Shown here: positions 25,233-37,579 of the stretch, piece by piece
Position numbering within the stretch: the first letter of the stretch is position 1
Layout of the letters: the number at the start of each line of letters is the position of its first letter
Source of the DNA: Psychroflexus montanilacus
GTDB lineage: Bacteria > Bacteroidota > Bacteroidia > Flavobacteriales > Flavobacteriaceae
Direction: 5' to 3'
Assembly: GCF_020164535.1 (NCBI RefSeq)
Contig: NZ_JAIQZC010000001.1
Coordinates: 620,001 to 684,000, forward strand
Length of the DNA stretch: 64,000 nt
Program-made: the position numbers and the translations under genes
The notes under the pieces: model-generated
Database searches by the model: none
Told to the model about the DNA's origin: nothing
Seen by the model: the letters and a program-made list of their open reading frames with translations, nothing else

Positions 25233-27737
25233 TTAAAATCTAATTGAAAATTGAGCGCCAAAGAATCTTGGTGGTCCTGCAATAAAGGTAGGAATACCAA
25301 ACGCCTGACCTGTATTACCAGCATCAATAATAAATTCTTCATCCAAAGCATTGGTCACAAAAAAGGTCAATTCTTTAGTCTTATCCAATCTCACCCCCAG
25401 TCTTAAGTTGAGTAATCCATAGCCATCCTGGGAAATGCCTGGTAAATTGGTTTCTTCAAAAAAGACTTCAGACTTGTAAGAATAAGTAGGTAAAAAGAAA
25501 GCTTCCACTCGAGATGATATTGGAACAGATACATTTCCTCCCAAGGAATAAGAATGTTCTGGAGTTAATCTAAATCGATTCCCAGCAAGTTCCTGTGGAT
25601 TCCCGTCTTCATCTGTATCATCAAACGTAGCATCTACAAAAGCATAGTTAGCGAAAAGACTTATATTTTGTGTTACTGCATACTGCAAAGAGGTTTCAAA
25701 TCCATAGGCTGTTGCACTTCCACTATCATTTGGAACTATCAATAAGCCATCACCTCCTGGATCGAAGGTTGCAATAGATGTCTGGAAATTTTGATAATCG
25801 TAGTAATAAGCATTTGCATCAAATTGAAGTCTCTTGTCCATAAACAAGGTTTTTAATCCAAGCTCATAGGACCACACGGTTTCATCCGACAACACATTAA
25901 CGTCTGTAGCCGTTACATTGATCACGTTTGGTCTTCGTCCACGGGATATGTTACCAAAAGCAGAAACCTGTTCATTCAATTTGTAATCCAATGCAAATCG
26001 GCCTACAGCAGAAGTGAAGTTTTCACTAGCTTTTCTTCTTTGATTATTTGTAGACCCGAAGATATTGTTTGGAAAACTTCCTATAAAGTTTCCAAGTAAT
26101 CCTGGAACTTCAGCGTCTTCGACTTCCAGAGCAGCGTTTATATTTTCCCATGTTAATCTCAAACCTAAAGTTGCCGTCAATTTATCAGTAAGATCATAAG
26201 AGCCGTCTGCAAATAAGTCACCAGAATAGTTTTTACCAAAATTAGTAGAACGTTCTGTATTAAACTCTTGTAACGGTGCTCCAGCCAAAGGACCAAAGGC
26301 TGCTGGATCATTAGGAATGTTGGGGATTAGGGTTGGCACTCCATTAACTATAAAATTGTCTCCAGCCAAAAGTAAAGCTGCATAGCTTTGTTCATTAATT
26401 TCTAAAGGAACGGATTGTGAACCATCTTCAGCAAAGAAATTAGCTCCAAAAAAACCTCTAAAGCGATCATTTGTATCAAAATTGAATCTTACCTCTTGAC
26501 TAAACTGATTACCCTTAGCTTGTTCTCTAAAAAATAGAACCGCAGCTGCTGTACCATCAGCATCAAAGGCTTCATCAGAATCAAATTCTCTGTATGCAGA
26601 AATGGATGTGAAATCCCAGTTTTCATTAAAATTATGCTTAAGTATTGCTGTGAGTCCCCATACATTTCTGTCCACTCCAAGCTCTTCACCGCGTTCCAAA
26701 TCGGCAAACGTATTTGGATTGGTGTCACCACCTAAGGGTGCAAAACGTCCACTTTTAAAAGAAGTTCCTGGTGGAGTATCTCTTTGCCAGTTGGCAATAA
26801 AATCTAAAGTTGTTTTTTCTCCAACGAGGTACTTCAAGGAGGTTCTAAAAGCTAGTGTTTCCTTACCATTCAAATCACCGCCAGAGCGATTTTCTAAAAA
26901 ACCATCTCTACCGTTATAAATTCCAGCTACTCTTAAAAAAAGTTTATCCTCTACAAGCGGCGTATTTACATGACCGGTGAGTATACGCTGATTGAAGTTA
27001 CCGTAAGCAGCTTTGAGGTAAGCAGAATTTTCATTTTTAGCCTTATTTTGAATCAGGTGAACGGCTCCAATTTGGGCACCTCTACCAAATAATGTCCCTT
27101 GAGGACCTTTTAATACTTCCACTCGTTCCATGTCGTAGAGTTCCACCACAGATCCTCTGGATTTACTGATGGAAACCCCATCCTGAAACACAGAAACACG
27201 AGGTTCAACCCGAGAGTCTCCGCTATCTGAAGTAATCCCACGAACTACAATACCAGGGTTATTCACACTTTGGATTTGAATTTGTAAGCCAGGTACAAAT
27301 TCAGAAAAGGCATCGTATTCAAAGGTATTGGTATTATCTAAAAATTTCCCACCGTAGGAGGTGATGGCTATTGGGACATCCTTATTCATTTGTTCACGTT
27401 TCTGAGCTGACACCATAATACCATCCAGCATATAGCTAGCTTCCTTTAACTGGAATGACAATTCAAGATTTCCTGAAACGTCTACAACTTGTTCTACGGT
27501 TTCAAAACCAAGATAAGTTACTCTTAATGTAAAACTACCTTCTGGAACATTTCTCAATACGTAATTTCCATTTGGATTGGTCACCGCTCCTTTATTAAGT
27601 TCAGGGATCATCACATTGGCACCAGGGATCAAATTGTTATTGGTATCTCTTACTTCACCAGAAACGGAGTAGGTTTGAGAAAAACCAGTTAAACTCATCA
27701 GGCTGAAAAGCACTGCAAATAAATAAATCTGTTTCAT
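25233..27737 (-). CDS. TonB-dependent outer membrane receptor
   Basis: An 834-residue receptor. A signal peptide (1-20) is followed by a carboxypeptidase-regulatory-like domain (about 23-100, SGEVRDTNNNLIPGANV). The plug domain (about 110-235) has DVPIAITSYGG, GIVVRGIT and the EVLKGPQGTLFGRGAQIGAV motif. The 22-strand barrel ends in FGAQFSIRF. It imports a bound ligand across the outer membrane with TonB energy. There is no SusD partner, so a nutrient other than a typical polysaccharide is likely. The two downstream genes (hydrolase and GDPD) are close behind it and suggest uptake of a lipid or phosphodiester compound. Confidence 0.92.
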   Translation of the reverse strand: MKQIYLFAVLFSLMSLTGFSQTYSVSGEVRDTNNNLIPGANVMIPELNKGAVTNPNGNYVLRNVPEGSFTLRVTYLGFETVEQVVDVSGNLELSFQLKEASYMLDGIMVSAQKREQMNKDVPIAITSYGGKFLDNTNTFEYDAFSEFVPGLQIQIQSVNNPGIVVRGITSDSGDSRVEPRVSVFQDGVSISKSRGSVVELYDMERVEVLKGPQGTLFGRGAQIGAVHLIQNKAKNENSAYLKAAYGNFNQRILTGHVNTPLVEDKLFLRVAGIYNGRDGFLENRSGGDLNGKETLAFRTSLKYLVGEKTTLDFIANWQRDTPPGTSFKSGRFAPLGGDTNPNTFADLERGEELGVDRNVWGLTAILKHNFNENWDFTSISAYREFDSDEAFDADGTAAAVLFFREQAKGNQFSQEVRFNFDTNDRFRGFFGANFFAEDGSQSVPLEINEQSYAALLLAGDNFIVNGVPTLIPNIPNDPAAFGPLAGAPLQEFNTERSTNFGKNYSGDLFADGSYDLTDKLTATLGLRLTWENINAALEVEDAEVPGLLGNFIGSFPNNIFGSTNNQRRKASENFTSAVGRFALDYKLNEQVSAFGNISRGRRPNVINVTATDVNVLSDETVWSYELGLKTLFMDKRLQFDANAYYYDYQNFQTSIATFDPGGDGLLIVPNDSGSATAYGFETSLQYAVTQNISLFANYAFVDATFDDTDEDGNPQELAGNRFRLTPEHSYSLGGNVSVPISSRVEAFFLPTYSYKSEVFFEETNLPGISQDGYGLLNLRLGVRLDKTKELTFFVTNALDEEFIIDAGNTGQAFGIPTFIAGPPRFFGAQFSIRF

Positions 27738-27755
27738 TTTTGTTTATGTTTTTTC

Positions 27756-27763
27756 CAAAAGTA
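27756..27763 (-). promoter_or_regulatory. -7 element (TACTTTTG) for the TonB receptor operon
   Basis: The minus strand carries an exact TAnnTTTG match 18 bp upstream of the receptor start codon. No clear -33 element is seen. Confidence 0.5.
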
Positions 27764-27879
27764 CCTGAACAAAACCGAGGTAACTTTAAGAGAAAAGCAT
27801 CAAAATGTTAACAGACAATACGAATGAGTTAATAAAGTATTAAGAGAAAACACTGGATTAATTTTAAACTAATGTTGAT

Positions 27880-28893
27880 TTAACGAACAGATAAACTTTC
27901 ATTAACTTTCTTTAACCGAAACCGCATCATCACTGGAAGGTGATCTGAAAGTAATTGAGTTTCACTTATGGTTTTAGCTTCGAGCATTTCAATGTGTGCT
28001 GATGAATAAAAAATATAATCAATCTTCACTTCAGGGGATTCTGCACTATAAGTAAAGTGGTCTTGCTTTGATACAGGAAGTGAATCTAAAGCAATAGCTC
28101 CCTTAAAATTGTGCGACTTGTAAAAAGGGGACATAAGTGAACTCTCTAGCGGAAATACTGATTCATTAAAGTCACCAAGAAGGATGCTAGGTCCTTTTTC
28201 GGCTTCTTTTCTAAATGCTTCAAAAACACGTTTTAGGTGAAGTGCTCTTGTCTTTTCGCTAAAAGCTTCCAAATGAATGTTTATAACTGTCACCTCCTGT
28301 CCGTTTAGTGAAAGTGTGGTAGTTTGCATTAATCTATCCAGATAAAAGTCATTGTAGTAGAAAGGTTGATCAACTGGCTTTTCAAGGATCTCAACAGTAT
28401 TGGTCAAGACTGGAAACTTGCTGATGACTGCTTGCCCGGATTGTACTTTTCCAAACTGAAGATGAAGGGGCCAATTTGGAAAAGGGACATAATTTTTGTC
28501 CCAGTTTAAAGCCTTGGCGCCATAGTTAAATTTGCCTTCTTTCAAAAGAAAATCAAACTGATCCAGATCAAAACTTCTAGAACTACCAAAATCTATTTCC
28601 TGCATAGCCAAAATATCTATGGATTCTTTGTCCAGTAATTGAATCAAAGACTCTGCATTGGTGTCAAATAAAGCTTTGGACCTTTCTACGGCTTTATTAT
28701 TGGTCATTCCTGAAAGGTATCCAATATTAAACGTCATGATGGAAATTGTATCTTTTTGGATTGAACCAGACTCTTTGGCATCGTAGATTACATAGCGGTC
28801 TGCATCCGAATTAAATGCTCCTGAAGTAGCCCAGGTATAGAATCCAAGGAAAGCTATAACTATTACAACCAGAACTAGAGTAATTTTTTTCAT
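27880..28893 (-). CDS. Endonuclease/exonuclease/phosphatase-family hydrolase, membrane-anchored or exported
   Basis: A 337-residue protein with an N-terminal hydrophobic segment (residues 5-24) that would export or anchor it. The DNase I-like metal-dependent fold is marked by ISIMTFNIGYLSG (Asn), LAMQEIDFG (Glu), VINIHLEAFSE (His), ILLGDFNES (Asp and Asn) and LSDHLPVMMRF (final Asp-His pair). These are all the usual catalytic residues. Members cleave DNA, sphingomyelin or phosphoinositides. The external location and a lipid-linked operon next door fit a phosphoesterase, but the substrate is unknown. Confidence 0.85.
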   Translation of the reverse strand: MKKITLVLVVIVIAFLGFYTWATSGAFNSDADRYVIYDAKESGSIQKDTISIMTFNIGYLSGMTNNKAVERSKALFDTNAESLIQLLDKESIDILAMQEIDFGSSRSFDLDQFDFLLKEGKFNYGAKALNWDKNYVPFPNWPLHLQFGKVQSGQAVISKFPVLTNTVEILEKPVDQPFYYNDFYLDRLMQTTTLSLNGQEVTVINIHLEAFSEKTRALHLKRVFEAFRKEAEKGPSILLGDFNESVFPLESSLMSPFYKSHNFKGAIALDSLPVSKQDHFTYSAESPEVKIDYIFYSSAHIEMLEAKTISETQLLSDHLPVMMRFRLKKVNESLSVR

Positions 28894-29051
28894 GATCAGA
28901 ATTTTGCCTAAATCACTTAAATTCTCTTGAGTTAAAAGTTAAGTCAGCATCAATAAAAGTTTAAGCTAATTAAATTAAGAGGTTCCAGATGTAGGATATC
29001 AGAGCATAGATGATAGACTTATGGCTTTAGGAAACATGAAAATTGAAATAG

Positions 29052-29076
29052 GTCGTGAGTCGTGAGTCGTGAGTCG
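29052..29076. repeat. Heptanucleotide tandem repeat (GTCGTGA)3
   Basis: Three exact GTCGTGA units plus a partial one lie in the gap downstream of alanine dehydrogenase. The surrounding 28894-29122 stretch holds nothing else recognisable. Confidence 0.55.
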
Positions 29077-29122
29077 AATTTAAAATTCTTTATTCAATAT
29101 TCCATATTTTATGACCTATTGC

Positions 29123-30208
29123 TTAAGCTTCCTGCATTTTTAGAATTTCCTTGCAAATGACTTTCCCTTTATCTAAGCTTAACCCCTTTGCCAGAGAAGC
29201 ATTAGTATCGCAGGCAGCTTTCCAGCCTTTGTTTGCAATTTCCATAATGTATGGAAAGGTAACGTTGGTTAAGGCTAAAGTCGAGGTATACGGCACAGCT
29301 CCCGGCATGTTGGTCACGCAATAATGAACCACATCGTCTATAATATAGGTAGGGTCTTCGTGGGTGGTTGGTTTGGTCGTTTCAAAACAGCCTCCTTGAT
29401 CAACGGCTACATCTACCATAACGGTTCCAGGCTGCATGTCTTTTAGCATATCTCTGGTGATCAATTTTGGAGCTTTTGCCCCAGCAATTAAGACAGCACC
29501 AATAATTAAATCTGCTGTTTTGATGTGTTTTCTAATGTTGTATTCATTAGAAAAGGCCGTCACCACATGATTGGGCATAATATCATTCACGTAGCGAAGT
29601 CGTTTCATATTAATGTCCATAATTACCACATGCGCTCCCAGACCTGCAGCCATTTTTGCGGCTTGTATACCAACCACGCCAGCGCCTAAAACTATAACTT
29701 TTCCTGGAGTTACCCCCGGAACACCCCCTAAGAGAATGCCTTTACCTTTGATAGGCTTTTCGAGGTATTTGGCGCCTTGCTGCGTCGCCATCCTGCCGGC
29801 TACTTCAGACATTGGGGTGAGTAACGGCAAACTCCCATCTTCATCCTGTACAGTTTCATAAGCGATGCAGATAGCTTTTGAAGTTATCATAGCTTCAGTA
29901 AGTGGCTTGCTGGAAGCAAAATGGAAGTAGGTAAAAATGATTTGACCTTCTCTTGCCAATTCATATTCTTCTTCAATGGGTTCTTTTACTTTAACAATCA
30001 TCTCTGCTACATCATAAACCGATTTTAAATCTGGAAGGACTTCTGCTCCAGCCTCCTTATAATCCAGATCTGTAAATCCACTGGCGATCCCAGCTTGTGA
30101 CTGGACGTATAATTGATGGTTCCGTTTAGACAGTTCATATACGCCAGCAGGAGTAATAGACACTCTGCTTTCATTGTTTTTAATTTCAATTGGTACTCCT
30201 ATTTTCAT
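29123..30208 (-). CDS. ald: Alanine dehydrogenase
   Basis: A 361-residue enzyme interconverting L-alanine and pyruvate with NAD(H) and ammonia. The N-terminal catalytic domain has IGVPIEIKNNESRVSITP (substrate Arg), KVKEP and YFHFASS (catalytic His region). The Rossmann motif is VIVLGAGVVGIQAAKMAAGLGA (about residues 168-189) with an Asp at the end of the second strand (VIMDIN). VDVAVDQGGCFETTKPTTHEDP and NMPGAVPYTST are diagnostic of Ald. Length is normal. The gene is single, with a 246-bp AT-rich upstream region in which no clear promoter was found. Confidence 0.95.
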   Translation of the reverse strand: MKIGVPIEIKNNESRVSITPAGVYELSKRNHQLYVQSQAGIASGFTDLDYKEAGAEVLPDLKSVYDVAEMIVKVKEPIEEEYELAREGQIIFTYFHFASSKPLTEAMITSKAICIAYETVQDEDGSLPLLTPMSEVAGRMATQQGAKYLEKPIKGKGILLGGVPGVTPGKVIVLGAGVVGIQAAKMAAGLGAHVVIMDINMKRLRYVNDIMPNHVVTAFSNEYNIRKHIKTADLIIGAVLIAGAKAPKLITRDMLKDMQPGTVMVDVAVDQGGCFETTKPTTHEDPTYIIDDVVHYCVTNMPGAVPYTSTLALTNVTFPYIMEIANKGWKAACDTNASLAKGLSLDKGKVICKEILKMQEA

Positions 30209-30454
30209 GATGACACATTTAATGCATTATACCCCTGATACTTTTGGGTAAATATAAAATTATATGAACTAAATAAACATACACCCCCTTTAAAATTATA
30301 TTTTTTATTAAAAAATACTTTATAACAATAAACACCCCTCTTATTAACGAAATTTATATACTCAATTCTGAGTGAATAAGAAGGGCTGTCCTGTTATCTG
30401 AAAACTTAGATTAACTGAAATAAATAGTACATTTAATGCTTAAAATTTAATGTC

Positions 30455-30874
30455 ATGTCCACATCAGATGTTTTTCAAATTGTCAATACTATCGTTCTTC
30501 CTGCCTGGTTGATTTTAATTTTCTTTCCAGGCAAATCATGGAGAAATCCTGTCATTTACACCTTCTCAGCGGTAATGGCTATAGTCTATACGGTTTATGT
30601 CATTTCAGGATTGGGTGATTTTGACATGGAGTCTTTTAGTGAGCTCGAAGGTATCAAAGCTATGTTTACTTCCGATGAAGCAGTACTGACAGGTTGGGTG
30701 CATTACCTGGTATTTGATTTGCTGGTTGGTAACTGGATCCTGAATCAGTCACAGAAACATAATATCAATCATTTCCTCATCATTCCCTGCCTGCTCCTTT
30801 GTTTTATGTTTGGGCCAGTGGGCTTTTTACTGTTTTATATCCTTAAGTTGATTAAAATCAAAAAGATAGATTAA
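30455..30874 (+). CDS. ABA4-like (DUF4281) membrane protein
   Basis: A 139-residue protein with four hydrophobic segments (about 10-25, 33-50, 84-96 and 107-132). The TGWVHYLVFDLLVGNWIL segment and the FGPVGFLLFYIL end are typical of the DUF4281/ABA4-like family. The plant relative ABA4 is needed for neoxanthin (carotenoid) formation; in bacteria the family often sits near carotenoid genes, but none is seen here. Function is therefore uncertain. The gene is convergent with the lipoprotein gene at 31066, with a terminator between. Confidence 0.75.
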   Translation: MSTSDVFQIVNTIVLPAWLILIFFPGKSWRNPVIYTFSAVMAIVYTVYVISGLGDFDMESFSELEGIKAMFTSDEAVLTGWVHYLVFDLLVGNWILNQSQKHNINHFLIIPCLLLCFMFGPVGFLLFYILKLIKIKKID

Positions 30875-31000
30875 TAAAAAGTTGTAGTCCATACAATTAC
30901 AGATTTTAGGAATGGGATGTTTTACTCAAGCTCGAATTTTATCTCAAATCATAAAAAACGATTATAAAATTCTTTCTCAGCTAACTAAATCGTCGTAACA

Positions 31001-31036
31001 AAAAAAGGCGAAGCTTTTAAACTTCACCTTTTTTTT
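31001..31036. terminator. Bidirectional terminator between convergent genes
   Basis: A hairpin with stem GGCGAAG/CTTCACC (one mismatch) at 31007-31028 has A-rich sequence on the left and an eight-base T run on the right (31029-31036). It can serve both the plus-strand gene ending at 30874 and the minus-strand gene ending at 31066. Confidence 0.75.
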
Positions 31037-31065
31037 AAATAATAAAAACACTACTTAAACATACA

Positions 31066-32424
31066 TTAATTACCCAATTGATCATCCACTATAGCCTGGA
31101 TTGCTTCTACAGACGGTACTGCTAATTCTCCAACAGCAGCAACAGATTCTGAAGCAGTAGTCAATAAATTCATCTCATTAAACATTTCTGGTAAGCCAGG
31201 AGCCATATACATAGGAATATCCAATTCTAATTCATATCTGGTGTTGGCAATGTTTAATAAAGCTTCTACTGCAGTCCCGTTGATTTGTACAGCAACGATC
31301 GCATCAAAAATAGCTGATTCCTGACCAGACAAATCTGATGGTCTTTCAAAACCATCTTCTACAGAAGCAATAAGCGCTGCCAAATCTTCATCTGATGGAA
31401 AATCGTCACCAAGGATTTGTTGGAAATCCTCGATGATAGCAACTCTATTGGCTACTACTAAATTTTCAATTTCATTTGCAGCTGTGATAGCATTTTCACT
31501 AGAAGGGTCAGCCTGATATGCTTCTACAGCACTCATAGCATCAGCTCTTACCTGAACATCAACAATCACTCTAGCGAAGTCGTTGTCGGTAAGCATACCC
31601 AAATCTTCTATCAATTTTCCTATGGGACCATCGATAAAATCTGCAACACCATCTACAGCAACTCTAAAATCTTCATAACCTCCTAGTGCTTCTCTATTCA
31701 ACTGCTCATCTACGATAGCCTGAATTGCTTCTACTGAGGGGACAGCTAAGTTACCTACTGCTGTTACAGAGTTTAAAGCAGTTTCTAATAAATTCTGCGT
31801 ATTAAGAGAAGCAGGCAAACTTGGAGCAGCATAAGCTGGTACATCCAGACCTAAGTCGAATCTCGTGTTGGCTATGTTCAATAAAGCTTCTACAGCAGTG
31901 CCGTTAATTTGTACAGCCAAAATTACATCAAAAGCTTCAGACTGAGTGCCCATCAAGTTTTCCGGTTTATCCAAACGTTCTTCAACTGAAGCAATCAATG
32001 CTCCAAGATCTGAGTCAGTTGGAAAATCCTCTCCCAGAATTTGTTGGAAATCTTCTATAATAGCTACTCTGTTAGCTACAACAAGGGCTTCAATAGCATT
32101 AGCAGCTTCCACAGCGTTGGCATCTGTTGGGTTCATTTCATAAGCAGCTACTGCATTTGTAGCAGCTACTCTTGCTTGCGTATCTACAGTTACTCTCGTA
32201 AAACCACTTTCTGCCATTGTCAATTCTCCTAAATCTTCAGTTAAATTACCTATAGGGCCGTCAATAAAGTCTGCTACACCATCTACTGCAGCTCTAGTGT
32301 CCTCATAGCCTTGAAGAGGCTGTTCTCCTGCAACAAAATTGTTATCGTCATCACTATCACAACTTGTCATTATCAATGCTAAAATCATAAGAACAAACAT
32401 TGATTGTTTTTTAAAATACTTCAT
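31066..32424 (-). CDS. Lipoprotein with two internal copies of an unknown domain
   Basis: A 452-residue lipoprotein: lipobox LIMTSCDSDDDNN, with acidic residues after the Cys as in the surface-export signal of Bacteroidota lipoproteins. The mature protein is two tandem repeats of about 200 residues (about 36-243 and 244-452). Each begins GYEDxRxAVDGVADFIDGPIG and continues through VANRVAIIEDFQQILG, AVQINGTAVEALLNIANTR and LAVPSVEAIQAIVD. The repeats are highly similar, so the duplication is recent or under concerted change. It is Ala-rich and helical. No family is recognised and no function can be given. A 10-bp tandem repeat lies about 75-105 bp upstream. Confidence 0.85.
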   Translation of the reverse strand: MKYFKKQSMFVLMILALIMTSCDSDDDNNFVAGEQPLQGYEDTRAAVDGVADFIDGPIGNLTEDLGELTMAESGFTRVTVDTQARVAATNAVAAYEMNPTDANAVEAANAIEALVVANRVAIIEDFQQILGEDFPTDSDLGALIASVEERLDKPENLMGTQSEAFDVILAVQINGTAVEALLNIANTRFDLGLDVPAYAAPSLPASLNTQNLLETALNSVTAVGNLAVPSVEAIQAIVDEQLNREALGGYEDFRVAVDGVADFIDGPIGKLIEDLGMLTDNDFARVIVDVQVRADAMSAVEAYQADPSSENAITAANEIENLVVANRVAIIEDFQQILGDDFPSDEDLAALIASVEDGFERPSDLSGQESAIFDAIVAVQINGTAVEALLNIANTRYELELDIPMYMAPGLPEMFNEMNLLTTASESVAAVGELAVPSVEAIQAIVDDQLGN

Positions 32425-32500
32425 AATTTTTTTATTTTTTTGTTTCCCTTACTTACGCTGAAATGAAAGTTAGGGATTAAGAGAAAAACCACTTTAACAC

Positions 32501-32530
32501 TTATTAACACTTATTAACACTTATTAACAC
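32501..32530. repeat. Three exact 10-bp tandem repeats (TTATTAACAC)
   Basis: Three identical units are flanked by partial units (CTTTAACAC and TTAATCG). The period equals one helical turn. They lie about 77-106 bp upstream of the two-domain lipoprotein gene and could be a binding array for a regulator. Confidence 0.7.
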
Positions 32531-32677
32531 TTAATCGTCTGTATTCTTATCTTTTTGAAACCACTTTTAACTTTGGAACTGGAGATGCAGCGTTATCTTA
32601 TTTCTGACAAATATCATAGCTAAATCCAACCTTCAGAAAAAATGAAGACCCCTATCATGGATCCCTATTATAACCAA

Positions 32678-32705
32678 TAAAAAAAGCTCTGCAACTGCAG
32701 AGCTT
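32678..32705 (-). terminator. Terminator of katG
   Basis: AAGCTCTGCA (32684-32693) pairs with TGCAGAGCTT (32696-32705). On the minus strand the hairpin is followed by a U-tract (32678-32685 region). It lies 27 bp beyond the katG stop. Confidence 0.75.
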
Positions 32706-32731
32706 TTCTTCATTCATAAAACATAATCAAC

Positions 32732-35071
<2,340 letters not shown>

Positions 35072-35072
35072 T

Positions 35073-35102
35073 CAAACTTACCTCCTAATTCTATAAGTCC
35101 AA
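35073..35102 (-). promoter_or_regulatory. Promoter of katG
   Basis: The minus strand reads TTG (35100-35102), a 19-bp spacer, then TAAGTTTG (35073-35080). This fits the TTTG/TAnnTTTG consensus, with the -7 element 25 bp before the katG start codon. The rest of the 35048-35354 gap shows only loose ACTCAAGAC-like repeats and no gene. Confidence 0.6.
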
Positions 35103-35354
35103 TCAATTTCAAATTAGTGTTTTTGATAAAAGAATAGAGGTTTCTAATAGTTAAATAATATCACATTAGATAATTCTATGAATCAGTGAGATAGGGTATT
35201 CGGATAGCCATTTTTCGTTTAGGGTTCAGCGTTTCCCGTGAACTTTCTTATTCGACTCAAGACTACTAGACCCAAGAATCAGGACTTCTGGAATCAAGAC
35301 TGCTAGAGCCTAGATGAAAAACTCTCGACTCACCACTCAAAAACTCCCAAACTA

Positions 35355-37445
35355 CTACAGCTCCTCTAAAATAGCTTCGAGTTTCTGATTCAGGTTGGTG
35401 ATGGCTTTGGCGTAACGTTCATCCCACTCGGATAAGTCGTCTTTGTTTTGAGTTTCGATTTGATACTGTAGACCTGGCAAAATCCAGGAAGCATAGCCGC
35501 TAAAAGGGTCTGAAGACGCATACAGCGATTTGTACCAGTCACCGTAAGGCATGCCTTCTGGGTCTAAGAAGCTTTTTTCAAGATCCAGCAGCATAGCATT
35601 CAGTTGTTTCGCCTTCTTCTTGCTTATCTTTTGGCTTTCAATACGTTCCTCAAGGGCCTTCGCCACCAGGTTTGCAGTCGCATTTAAGCTGGATATCACA
35701 GAGGTGGAAGTCTTGAACCCGGCAAAATCAGCATAAAAACTCCTCACCTGCTCCTCGGCATTGTCAAAATGCATCTCCAGGTCAGTCGCATACTTCACCA
35801 CATCGTAAGGCAGCAGCGTGGCATTGGCCAGGCGTAAACTGAGTGTCCCCATAACCGCCTCCACGGTTGGTCCCATTTGGAATTCGGGGTCGACGAAATT
35901 CTCGTAAAAAAAGAAGTCATCGTAGTTGGTGTGGTATAGGGTAGGCCCGCTGGCACCTCCGCTTAAGGAAGGAACACCGGCGTGCATGTAAAACGCAATA
36001 TGATCTGATCCGCCACCTAGATTACCGATTTTTGGCTCGTCATTTTCTCTCGACCAGTGCTCGTAAACCGTTTCATCGGTGTAAGGATAATCCACTTGTT
36101 TGGTCGCATCGGCAAGGATGGTTTTAAGACTTGGAGCCGAAGAAGCGCCAAAATTTTTACCTGATACTGCAGCATCAAGATTGATGTAAGCTACAGCCTT
36201 GGCTTTGAGCTCATCCTTGAACTGCTCCACCCATTCGCTGGAGCCAATCACACCGTGTTCCTCAGCATCCCAGTGGGCAATGAGGATAGAGCGGTCTGGA
36301 CGGTTGCCGTTTTTGGCCAGCTTGCCTAAAGTTTCAGAAAGGCTTAAGAGCATGGCGGTTCCCGAGTTGGGATCTGTCGCCCCAAAGGCCCAGGCATCGT
36401 AATGACAGCCGAGGATGATCCACTCATCGGGATAGGTTTTGCCTTTGAGCGTTCCAACAATATTATGGACTTTGGTAAATGCTTTAGGCTGATCGACTTT
36501 CAGTCTCACTTTCAAGTCAGTACCGCCTTGAAGTCTATAAGTATAAGGCAAACCACCTTGCCAGTTTTGAGGGACAACCTCGCCTTTCATGTGTTTAAAA
36601 ATATGTTCTGCCGCGCCGTAAGAAATGGGCGTGACGGGTATGGTATGCAATCCAGCCTCTCCAGGATCGAGTCGGTCGGGAGAGTCCTTATGATCACGTG
36701 GTAAAGCAGGCTCGTAGGGCGTTAAGGGATCGCCTGTCCAGTCGGCAGTAAGTAAGGAGCCGCGCTGGATTCCGCTGTCGTTGTAATACACACCCTCAGG
36801 AAAAACCAGTCCGCGTGTGAAGCCAGAATCTTTGGGGTCGGTATAAATAATTAAACCCGCAGCACCATGAGCTTCGGCAAATTTGGCTTTATAGCCGCGG
36901 AAGTTACCTCCGTAGCGGGCGATGACGATTTTATCTTTGACGGAAACTCCCAATTCTTCCAGTTGTTCAAAATCAGCTTTGGTGCCGTAATTAGCGTAAA
37001 TGACCTCAGCAGTAACATCGCCACTTCCCGAATAAGCGTTCCAGCCTTTCACAAGGTCGGGATGACTGGAATACGGATCTTCTTCCAGGGCATTTTCCTG
37101 TTGATCCAGGACTTTGCCTTCTGGAGAGATCACTTCTACCAGAGATTCGCCAGGGCCGCTACTCATATAGACGTCGTAGGGATAGGTCTCGACATCCAGA
37201 CCGGCCTGACTCATGCTTTGAACGATGTAGTCTTTCACTTTTTCGTTGGCTGGCGTCCCAGCGATGTGTGGGTTTTCGGTTAGGGTTTTCAGGTGGGCTT
37301 TGAAGCGGCTTTTATCGATGCTCTCCCGAAACTGAGTCTCGAGTTTTTCTTGAGTTTGTGCGCCTTCGGCGCTGTATCCGGTGAGGTCTTGTGCTTGCAG
37401 GGTAAGTCCTGTGAGTAAACTGAAACTGAGTATAAGTCGGTTCAT
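35355..37445 (-). CDS. Exported M28 zinc peptidase, glutamate carboxypeptidase II-like
   Basis: A 696-residue protein with a signal peptide (1-18). It has the three-part layout of human PSMA/GCPII. A protease-associated domain lies within the first half (GYKAKFAEAHGAAGLIIYTDP). The M28 catalytic core has metal ligands in GCHYDAWAFGATDPNSG (His, Asp), AHWDAEEHGVIGSSEW (catalytic Glu-Glu and Asp) and LYHTNYDD (His). A helical dimerisation domain follows to the C-terminus. It should remove C-terminal Glu/Asp-type residues from small peptides in the periplasm or outside. It is monocistronic. Confidence 0.92.
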   Translation of the reverse strand: MNRLILSFSLLTGLTLQAQDLTGYSAEGAQTQEKLETQFRESIDKSRFKAHLKTLTENPHIAGTPANEKVKDYIVQSMSQAGLDVETYPYDVYMSSGPGESLVEVISPEGKVLDQQENALEEDPYSSHPDLVKGWNAYSGSGDVTAEVIYANYGTKADFEQLEELGVSVKDKIVIARYGGNFRGYKAKFAEAHGAAGLIIYTDPKDSGFTRGLVFPEGVYYNDSGIQRGSLLTADWTGDPLTPYEPALPRDHKDSPDRLDPGEAGLHTIPVTPISYGAAEHIFKHMKGEVVPQNWQGGLPYTYRLQGGTDLKVRLKVDQPKAFTKVHNIVGTLKGKTYPDEWIILGCHYDAWAFGATDPNSGTAMLLSLSETLGKLAKNGNRPDRSILIAHWDAEEHGVIGSSEWVEQFKDELKAKAVAYINLDAAVSGKNFGASSAPSLKTILADATKQVDYPYTDETVYEHWSRENDEPKIGNLGGGSDHIAFYMHAGVPSLSGGASGPTLYHTNYDDFFFYENFVDPEFQMGPTVEAVMGTLSLRLANATLLPYDVVKYATDLEMHFDNAEEQVRSFYADFAGFKTSTSVISSLNATANLVAKALEERIESQKISKKKAKQLNAMLLDLEKSFLDPEGMPYGDWYKSLYASSDPFSGYASWILPGLQYQIETQNKDDLSEWDERYAKAITNLNQKLEAILEEL

Positions 37446-37579
37446 GTGCTATTGATTTTTAAAATTCTGGTGATGAATTTACGTAATTTTTTTTCGTTTT
37501 TGGTTGCACGTTGTTTGTGTGCTGTTTTTCTTTTAATAATTTAGAATTGATAGCTGAGTTTTTGAGTGAGTAGTGAGTA

